A DNA stretch of 23,980 nucleotides, taken from the NCBI GenBank assembly GCA_033557675.1, contig JAWQRM010000337.1, forward strand, positions 1 to 23,980, read 5' to 3'. The stretch comes from Coptodactyla brooksi. Lineage: Eukaryota > Arthropoda > Insecta > Coleoptera > Scarabaeidae. The position numbers and the translations under genes were made by a program. The notes below the pieces were generated by a model. It was not told where the DNA came from. It made no database searches and saw only the letters and a program-made list of their open reading frames with translations. Each line of letters opens with the position of its first letter. The first letter of the stretch is position 1. Shown here one piece after another: positions 9,670 through 17,418 of this stretch.

Positions 9670-10290
9670 TAGCACAAAAGTTCAGCTTTTAGACACAAAA
9701 GTGTTGAATTCTCTATTACCAAACTTTTTATAATTTTTTTTCTAAAAATTTACAAAAGGTATCTAAGGCTTATCTGTACTACATTCTTGTGTAAGGCTTA
9801 CTTTGCAAAGATACAAGAATTCTCAGCCATAAACTTTAAATTGAATTTTATACCAGCTTTTAAACACAAAAGTGTTAAATTCTCTGTTACCATACATTTT
9901 ACAATTTTTTTTCTAAAAATCTACAAACGATATCTAAGGCTTATCTCTACTACATTCTTGTGTAAGACTTACTTTACAAACAGACAAGAATTCTCAGCCA
10001 TAAACTTTAAATTGAATTTTATACCAGCTTTTAAACACAAAAATGTTAAATTCTCTATTACTACACTTTTTATAATTTTTTTTTCTAAAAATCTACAAAA
10101 GATACCCAAGGTTTATCTCTAGTACATTCTTGTGTAAGACTTACTTTTCAAACAGACAAGAATTTTCAGCCATAAACTTTAAATTGAATTTTATAAGAGC
10201 GTTTTAATACAAAAGTGTTAAATTCTCTATTACTACTCTATTTAATTTTTTTTTTCTTCTAAAATTCTACAAAAGATGTCTAAGGCTCAT
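9670..10290. repeat. Tandem array of about 3.6 units of 171-174 bp
   Basis: The string CTAAAAAT followed by TACAAA recurs at 9742, 9913, 10085 and 10259, giving spacings of 171, 172 and 174. Each unit includes ACATTCTTGTGTAAG, ACAAGAATTCTCAGCCATAA and a run ending in a T tract. The first unit is incomplete and more diverged. Because two spacings are near multiples of three, an open frame runs through part of the array; it has no protein-like features and I do not call a gene. The length resembles satellite monomers of many insects. Confidence 0.85.
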
Positions 10291-10680
10291 CTCTGTGTGA
10301 ATGTTGAATGAAGGAAACTGTAATTATCTTTTAATAAAACAATAAAAACCTTATTTGCACGACATAACGCGTGCGCATGTGTGTAACATGTATGTTTGGT
10401 TGCCTATGGTAAGAGAAAATTAATACACAATTTTTATCTTCAATGTTACTCTAATTATTGAAGCTGAATAAGCATTCTATGTATTTGTACACATTTTTAA
10501 CGCTGTCTTTCTCATTAGTTGTAGTTGTACTCTCATCTATTTTAGATGAAGCCAGATTCATCTAGATTTGAATCTAATCTAGAATCTAGATTAGATTCGA
10601 AGTACTGACTTACGTGGAACAAATGTTTAGTATAGGTAATGACTGTAAATAATATAATCTGTGATTTTTAGCTTGTATCC
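10291..10680. other. AT-rich spacer before the decarboxylase
   Basis: No gene seen. It contains a GTGCGCATGTG motif near 10370 and a perfect 29-base palindrome (10570-10598). A likely splice acceptor (TTTTTAG ending near 10671) sits just before the decarboxylase ATG, so a non-coding leader exon probably lies upstream. Confidence 0.4.
10570..10598. repeat. Perfect 14-base-arm palindrome
   Basis: GAATCTAATCTAGA and TCTAGATTAGATTC are exact reverse complements separated by a single A (10584). A further nearby TCTAGATTTGAATC shows the stretch grew from repeats of an AATCTAGATT-like word. Confidence 0.8.
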
Positions 10681-12298
10681 ATGGATCGGGGAAATTCTTG
10701 GGAGTTTGTCGAGAAGGTTTTCGAAATGATACAAGAAGAACGTGTTGTGGTTCCAGAGATTGGTCCTGTTGTGAATTTTAAACATCCCAACGAACTTCTG
10801 GTAAATATTATTCAATTTTTCGGGATCTCCTGATGATATAAATTAATTGTTTTCTAGGACGGACTGTTAGAACTTAATCTGAACAAACCGGCAATAAATT
10901 CTGTTGATTTCTTGAGTACAGTAAGGAAGATAATCGCTTATAGCGTTAAAACCTGTCATCGAAATTTTTACAATCAACTGTATGGCGGAGTTGATTTATA
11001 TGGGTTTGGTGGTACTCTATTATCCGAATCTTTAAATACTAACCAACATACTTATGAAGTATCTCCTGTATTCACTCTTATCGAGAAAGAAGTTATAAAA
11101 CATTTTTCTGACAAAGTTGGCTTTCAAAATTCCGATGGTATTTTTTGTCCGGGTGGGAGTATAGCTAATATGTACGGCATGATGTTGGCAAGGCACCTCA
11201 AATTTCCAGAAATTAAACAAAAAGGGAGTTCTGGATATCCAAAATTGATAGTATTCACATCTGAAGATGTAAGTATTTCTGGTAAATTTGAAATAGTTTT
11301 GCACAACTTCATTTAGGGTCATTATTCCATGATAAAAGGTGCCAGCTGCTTAGGAATTGGAACTGATAATGTTAGAAAAATAAAGACTCGCGAAACCGGA
11401 AGAATGTGTACGAAAGATCTAGAAGAAAACATTCTGAAATGTGGTGGAGATGAAGTACCCCTAGTCGTTATTGCCACGGCTGGTACTACTGTACTTGGAG
11501 CCGTAGATCCGATTGATAATATTGCAGAAATTTGTAGAAGACATCAAATTTGGTTACACGTTGACGTAAGTTATTTATAAGCAACATAGCAATGTTTGTT
11601 TCATACGTGGCACTTCTGTATTGCAGGCATGTTTCGGAGGTACATTACTCTTATCGAACAAACACAAAACAAATCTATCCGGAATAGAAAAATCCGATTC
11701 CGTAGCATGGAACTCTCATAAAATGTTAGGAACTCCTCTGCAATGTTCCCTATTTATAACGAAACATTCCAATTTACTTATGGATAGTAATTCCGCGTCG
11801 GCAACGTATTTGTTTCAACCCGATAAAATGTACGACGTTAATTACGATACTGGGGACAAAAGCATCCAGTGCGGAAGAAAAGTCGACGCGTTTAAACTTT
11901 GGACAATGTGGAAACTGAGAGGCGATTCCGGATTTGAAACTCTTATTAACAACGCGGTCGATTGCGCTACGTATTTCCAAAATAGGATTCGAAATACCGA
12001 AGGATTCAGGTTGATTAACGAAAACGTCGACACAACGTCCGTCTGCTTTTTTTACATACCCGTCGCTTTGCGAAATAATAAAGAAAACGAAAGCTGGAGG
12101 GGCGCATTGAACGCCGTAGCACCCGCCATAAAAAAGAAATTAGTCGAGTCCGGAGATTTGATGATATCCTATACTCCCCTGTCTTCGAAGGGTATTTGTA
12201 ACTTCTTTAGATTGGTAGTGACTTGTCACCCACCGAGAACCTTCGAAGATATGGATTACGTAATCGAACAAATTGAAAATGCAGGAAGAACCATATAA
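10681..12298 (+). CDS. PLP-dependent acidic amino acid decarboxylase (CSAD/ADC/GAD family)
   Basis: Four exons, 10681-10800, 10858-11268, 11317-11565 and 11627-12298, all joined in phase 0, give 483 residues, the usual length for cysteine sulfinate decarboxylase. It is a group II decarboxylase using pyridoxal phosphate. Seen are FYNQLYGGVDLYG, ESLNTNQHTYEVSPVFTLIE, GIFCPGGSIANMYG, the cofactor-stacking His in SEDGHYSM, TAGTTVLGAVDPID, LHVDA (Asp pairing with the pyridine nitrogen), the Lys of SVAWNSHKMLG, and YDTGDKSIQCGRKVD. The family usually has NPHK; here it is NSHK. CSAD makes hypotaurine, insect ADC makes beta-alanine, GAD makes GABA; overall similarity favours the CSAD/ADC group, but substrate cannot be set from sequence alone. 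The start gives MDRGNSWEFVEKVFEMI, a plausible N-terminus, although an upstream leader exon is likely. Confidence 0.93.
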
Positions 12299-12336
12299 CG
12301 TCTTTAATACTGCAGCGGTCACGAAAATATCTTGAA

Positions 12337-12342
12337 AATAAA
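12337..12342 (+). terminator. Polyadenylation signal of the decarboxylase
   Basis: AATAAA 39 bases after the stop codon. Confidence 0.55.
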
Positions 12343-12537
12343 TCGTACTCTCAGCATTGTTAAATCATTGTAGTCTTTCATCGCTTCTGTTGATGCTCAG
12401 CATCCTCTCTTCTCATTTTGGCGTAGTGGTGACTTCGTTTTTACTTTTTCTCAGCATTGTACTTACTTACAAATATAAAAATTACAATACAATCAGTTTT
12501 ATTGACTTTTGATTTCACATTCATCGACGGCTCTCAT

Positions 12538-13864
12538 TTATTAACTGCCAGTTAATAAGACAAGCAATTTGGTACAATGATAGAATAGACAAAAATAAGG
12601 TTTACATATTTTTTTATACGTACACTAAAAGATCCTGGGGCGAGTAATAAGGGTTGCAAATTGAGGGAGAAAGTATTTATTCGCTTGTATTTTGAAAACG
12701 AAAACTGTTATCGTAATATGGTAAATACAAACTGATATTCACATGAAGATATTAGATTATATACCCAATATATTTGGAAAATACATATATTCCAAATACT
12801 GGATCCAAATCATTACTATTATTGGATTCTTGGAGTGATCACTGTACTGACATTATTAGTGAAGTAGCTCCATCAGATACCAATTTTAAACATTTATCTA
12901 TACCTGCAGGGACAGCAGGTCAAATACTGCCTCTTATCGTATTTGGCTTTAGAATATGGAAAAATTTTATTAGAAGATTCTCAGATCAAGTTATTCTTTA
13001 CCAATACGATGTCAATTTACATCAGCGGGATATTTTAAAATTGCAATCTCTAACACATAACCAATTGTCCTCTCCCCGATTTATCAATGTTAATCATTAA
13101 ATTAACTTAATTATCATTTTAAATATTTAAAATGTTTATCAACATTTTACGAAAAATTAAATTAGTAATATAGAATTGAATGTTCCAATGAATATTTACC
13201 CATTTTTTTCTGTTTGTTGCTTTAAAACTCATTACAAATAAATATTTATTTATATATCTTATATCGATTTTACTATTTAAAGCAAAAAAGGATAATTTTT
13301 TTCCATGGAACATTGATAGATTTTTAGAAAGGAATACTAATTTTTAAAATTTTTCAACAACAGTTTTCGTTTTCGAGATATTGGCGAAAATGCACTTTCT
13401 ACCGCTAATTTCTAACCCTTATAAATCCTTTCAAAGGTATTTACATCACACCGAAAACAAACATTATTAAATTTCATCAAAATCAGCAAGTAACACCCAC
13501 GAAAGAATAATATAACATGTGCTTGGTGTAAACAATCTCTGCATTTAATACATTTTTTTCATGATTTTCATTATTGTCAGCAATATGTCGAAAAAAAATA
13601 ATACTATTTATACATCTTATATCGATTTTACTATTTAAAGCAAAAAAGTTTAATTTTTTTCCATGGAACATCGATAGATTTTTAGAAAGGAATACTAATT
13701 CTTAAAATTTTTCAACAACAGTTTTCGTTTTTGAGATATTGGCGAAAATGCACTTTCTACCCCTAATTTCTAACCCTTATAAATCCTTTCAAAGGTTTTT
13801 ACGTGAAGGAATGAATTTTTATTCATTCATTCTTTATATTAACTGGCAGTTAATAAGACGTGCA
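12538..13864 (+). mobile_element. DDE transposon relic, left copy of an inverted pair
   Basis: From about 12588 to 13828 this matches 15910-17208 in reverse complement over nearly its whole length (by eye clearly above 80 per cent, with indels). Its ends are marked by odd palindromes TTATTAACTGCCAGTTAATAA (12538-12558, 21 bases given as arms TTATTAACTG/CAGTTAATAA around C) and TATTAACTG/CAGTTAATA around G (13837-13855), followed by AAGACRWGCA in both. Inside, a segment of about 195 bases (about 13247-13443) is repeated at about 13606-13801, spacing about 358-361. The transposase remnant lies near the left end. Confidence 0.8.
12774..13100 (+). pseudogene. Transposase remnant (DDE superfamily, C-terminal part)
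   Basis: About 108 residues are open. LLLLDSWSDHC resembles the second catalytic Asp region of pogo/Tc-like DDE transposases; IPAGTAGQILPLIVFGFRIWKNFI looks like the IPPGTT...QPLDVFGFR-WKNF region seen in insect copies, and LQSLTHNQLSSPRF is its usual C-terminal run. In typical members the Asp of QPLD is present; here it reads LPLIV, so a catalytic-region residue is lost. The copy on the opposite arm (about 16700-17045, minus) has at least one in-frame stop. Both are dead fragments, too short to be active. Confidence 0.75.
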
Positions 13865-14001
13865 GACAGACGGACGGACCAATTGGTGAAAACAGGTTAG
13901 TTAAAGAAAGAAAAAGAAAATATTACCATAATGACCCTTATTTTCGCGCATTTCACGTATCGACATCTGTTGAGAAGTCGTATAACCAATAACGGGTTTG
14001 C

Positions 14002-14011
14002 CGCATGCGCA
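14002..14011. promoter_or_regulatory. NRF-1/EWG-like site before nischarin gene
   Basis: CGCATGCGCA, about 140 bases before the nischarin ATG, matches the same palindromic core found twice before the reductase gene. Confidence 0.45.
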
Positions 14012-14149
14012 GTTGCGAGGTAGCTGCCACCTGTCTAAAAGTTTATAATTAAAGGCGAAATTTGCAATACATAATTACTCGGTGAGTGTGCACATGATTC
14101 CTTCAAGGACGTAGCAGAAAGAAGATGAAGACCTGCGTAAGCTTCTGAA

Positions 14150-15602
14150 ATGTCATGTTTTTGGAGCCACATCGCCGAAACTAGCCTCGAAATCCCCAGT
14201 GCGAAAGATGTGGAAAATGTAACATTTTATTTAATATCCGTCCAAGTGGATGACGTCACTTGGACGGTGTCTAGGCGCTACAGTGAGTTTTACGACTTGC
14301 ATCAAATTTTATGCAACGATCACGGAGTAGCGAAAACTTTACTACCTCCGAAACGGACCATCCGAAACAAATGTCCCAATTTTATCGAGAGCCGCAGGCA
14401 AGCGTTGGAGTCGTATTTACATAATATATTTAATTACCTGAAACGTACTATGCCCAGGGAGTTTGTAGAGTTTTTAGAGTTTCATTTGTACGATACGTTT
14501 TATTTACTGAAAAAGTTGGCTTTTCGATTTTATACGGAAAGTGATAGTATTGTTAATAAAGAACCTACGTCGTTCAATCCATTAGAGGTAATAGTACGAC
14601 AGGGAATAACAGACGTATTTTTTTATATAATTTTGTTTTAGTTGTATTCTATAAGTATTTGCCTTAAGCAACCGTTTCCGAACGTCGTGGAAGTAGACAA
14701 GAGGTACGATTTTAGTCACGTCTTAGATTATTGCACTCAATTAAGTCATTTGTCTATAAACGGAATTCCCAAAAAGTTTTTGTTAAGCAACATAGAACCA
14801 AATAAGTTACCGATCGATTTATCAATATTTAAGGTTGGTATGTGCGATTTCGTAAAATATCATATTCATAATTATGTTTCAGAATTTACGATCTTTATCG
14901 GTCCAATGTATGCCTTTAGAAAATGTTACTAGTCTTGGTACCTTACGAACTACGTTAGAGAAATTAGCAGTGTACAAATCATCTGTAACAAACATTTTGG
15001 ATGTTCTACAATGTGATATATTACATAAATCTCAACTTGGCAATACTCAAATCTGGACGAAGCTCGAAAGTCTCGATTTAAGTTTTAATCATATTACAGA
15101 TATCAGTACAGTATTGACCTTGGTGCCAAACGTAAAAAGGCTCTATCTCAACCACAACAAAATTACGGTTTTAGGAGACGTATCATCGTTGGCACGGCTC
15201 ACCCATTTATATCTAAGCGAGAATGTTATTTCCGACTGTGAGGATTTACATACGAAATTGGGCAACGTGGTCGTTTTAGATTTATCGCAAAATGGCATAT
15301 CTAAGTTGGAGGGATTCAAAAAATTATATTCTTTGGAAACCCTAAATCTCAGCAGCAATAAGATAACGGATATAACTCAAATTTCCAACGTCGGAAACCT
15401 ACCGTGCCTGGAGTATTTATCCTTAACGGGAAACGTGGTCGCCACGGTGGTCGATTACCGGGCGAAAGTATTCGAATGTTTCGGTGCCCGTGCGAGAGAA
15501 ATATGCTTGGACAATGAAAAACCAACTCAAAACGAACTGGATAAAGCTGCAATATTTCAAGCCCTCACCATCGTAAGGGAGGGCAGAACGCCAAGGCTAT
15601 AA
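14150..15602 (+). CDS. NISCH: Nischarin-like PX and leucine-rich repeat protein (short form)
   Basis: Three exons, 14150-14587, 14642-14833 and 14883-15602, joined in phase 0, give 449 residues. The N-terminal PX domain (about residues 9-118) has the phosphoinositide-binding pattern: RRYSEFYDLH (42-51), LLPPKR (64-69), and the ESRRQALESYL helix. Five leucine-rich repeats lie at about 271-397 (LESLDLSFNHITDI, VKRLYLNHNKITVL, LTHLYLSENVISDC, VVVLDLSQNGISKL, LETLNLSSNKITDI), capped by YRAKVFECF and LDNEKPTQNELDKAAI, the same order as in nischarin. Mammalian nischarin goes on for about another thousand residues with integrin- and Rac-partner regions; here the frame stops at EGRTPRL. The role is probably endosomal membrane binding and small-GTPase or integrin signalling (family knowledge). 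Two inverted transposon copies flank the gene. Confidence 0.92.
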
Positions 15603-15761
15603 GTCGAAGCTACGATAAAATCCACTTTGGTATTCCAATTGCAATAATTTCATCCGAAAGTGCTTCTACATAATTGACGTTAAGAGGCTGTGACGGGACA
15701 AGAATTCAAATTTAAATGCATGACACGTAATGAAATGTTTAACTAAAATTATTTTATTTAA

Positions 15762-15767
15762 AATAAA
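15762..15767 (+). terminator. Polyadenylation signal of the nischarin-like gene
   Basis: AATAAA 160 bases past the stop, inside TTTATTTAAAATAAAT. Confidence 0.6.
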
Positions 15768-15829
15768 TCTCACATGAAAAAGATTACTACTTTTATTTAT
15801 TATTTAAAGTTTTCCTATTCTCCGCAGAC

Positions 15830-15849
15830 CCCCCGTGAAGTTACGGGGG
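15830..15849. repeat. GC-rich hairpin
   Basis: CCCCCGT and ACGGGGG (seven-base arms) around GAAGTT stand out in AT-rich sequence, about 230 bases past the nischarin stop. A bacterial-type terminator makes no sense here; it may be the end of a small element. Confidence 0.55.
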
Positions 15850-15897
15850 ATATTATATACCCTCTTTCGGTAAGAATAATGTGATAAATGGTTGGGG

Positions 15898-17208
15898 TTA
15901 ACTGCCCTAATAAAAATTCATTCTTTCACGTAAAAACTTTTGAAAGGATTTATAAGGGTTAGAAATTAGGGATAGAAAGTACATTTTCGCCAATATCTGG
16001 AAAACGAAAACTGTCGAAAAATTTTAATAGTTAGTATTCCTTTCTAAAAATCTATCGGTGTTCCATGGAAAAAAAATTATCCTTTTTTGCTTTAAATAGT
16101 AAAATCGATATGATATATAAATAAATATTTATTTGCAATGAGTTTAAAAGCAACAATCAGAAAAAGTGGGTAAATATTTCGAACATTGAATTCTATATTA
16201 CTAATTTAATTTTTCGTAAAATGTTATTTTTACTCGACATATTACTGAAAATCATGAAAAAGTGTTTTAAATGCAGAGATTGTTTACACCAAGCACATGT
16301 TATATTATTCTTTCGTGGGTGTTACTTGCTGATTTTGATGAAATTTAGTAGTTTGTTTTCGGTGTGATGTAGACCTTTGAAGGGATTTATAAGGGTTAGA
16401 AATTAGCGGTAGAAAGTGCATTTTCGCCAATATCTCGAAAACGAAAACTGTTGTTGAAAAATTTTAAGAATTAGTATTCCTTTCTAAAAATCTATCAATG
16501 TTCCATGGAAAAAATTATCCTTTTTTACTTTAAATAGTAAAATCGATATAAGATATATAAATAAATATTTATTTGTAATGATTTTAAAAGCAAGAAACAG
16601 AAAAAAATGAGTGAATATTCCAAACATTGAATTCTATATTACTAATACAGTTTTTCGTAAAATGTTGATAAACATTTTAAATATTTAAAATGATAATTAA
16701 GTTAATTTAATGATTAACATTGATAAATCGGGGAGAGGACAGTTGGTTATGTGTTAGAGATTGCAATTTTAAAATATCCCGCTGATGTAAATTCACATCA
16801 TATTGGTAAACAATAACTTGATCAGAGAATCTTTTAATAAAATTTTCCAAAATTCTAAAGCCAAATACGCTAAGAGGCAGTATTTGACCTGTTGTCCCTG
16901 CAGGTATAGATAAATGTTTAAAATTAGTACCTCATGAAGCTACTTCACTAATACTGTCAGTACAGTAACTACTCCTAGAATCTAATAATATTAATGATTT
17001 AGAGCCAGTATTTCGCAAATATATCCTTTCCAAATATATTGGGTATATAATATCTTCAAGCGAATATCAGTTTGTATTTACCATATTACGATAAGTTTTC
17101 GTTTTCAAAATACAAGGGAAGAAATACTTCCCTCAATTTGCAACCCTTATTGCTCCCCCCAGGATCTTTTAGAGCAGGTATAAAAAAATATGTAAACCTT
17201 ATTTTTGT
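15898..17208 (-). mobile_element. DDE transposon relic, right copy of the inverted pair
   Basis: Reverse-complement partner of 12538-13864. It begins next to TTAACTGCC (15898-15906), the half-palindrome that bounds the left copy, and runs to about 17208 (a GACAAAAATAAGG match in reverse). It has the same internal duplication (CGTTTTC...GAGATAT-type motif at about 15982 and 16420, in reverse) and the decayed transposase region. The far end has no clear palindrome. With the left copy it encloses the nischarin-like gene. Confidence 0.8.
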
Positions 17209-17260
17209 CCATTATTAAATAATATTAATATTACTAATAATAGTAAATATAATTTCACCT

Positions 17261-17306
17261 GGTACTTGATCGGTGTGCAATTGAGAAGCTTTGGTCCATA
17301 AAGTCT
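17261..17306 (-). pseudogene. Relic of an alpha-COP coding exon
   Basis: This stretch matches two parts of the alpha-COP exon 5 end. GGTAC(C/T)TGATC at 17261-17271 corresponds to 18366-18376, and GATCGGTG...AATTGAG...CTTTGG...CCATAAAG at 17268-17306 corresponds to 18421-18459 with about five mismatches. The parent bases 18377-18424, 48 in all, are missing between two GATC words. In the parent frame it still reads LWTKASQLHTD (parent LWAKVSQLPTD). It lies on the same strand, past the alpha-COP stop. Confidence 0.75.
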
Positions 17307-17315
17307 AATTTTTAG

Positions 17316-17326
17316 TTTATTTTATT
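17316..17326 (-). terminator. Polyadenylation signals of alpha-COP
   Basis: Two overlapping TTTATT words on the plus strand (17316-17321, 17321-17326) read AATAAA on the minus strand, about 95-100 bases past the alpha-COP stop. Confidence 0.6.
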
Positions 17327-17418
17327 TAAAATAAAAGTACAGATATAACAAAATTATAAATTGTATTTATAAACATTCAAGTAATACTTTAATCATTGTA
17401 ATTGTATTACGGTAATAA

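Noticed and set aside
9787..10122. Open frame of 111 codons on the plus strand
   Set aside because: It runs through the 172-base tandem array, its peptide repeats with the array, and it is rich in Phe/Lys/Ile from AT-rich sequence.
12774..13100. Active domesticated transposase gene
   Set aside because: Only about 108 codons remain, the QPLD-type Asp is missing, and the sister copy has a stop; no intron or promoter evidence.
15830..15849. Rho-independent terminator
   Set aside because: Hairpin is real but there is no U tract and the genome is eukaryotic.
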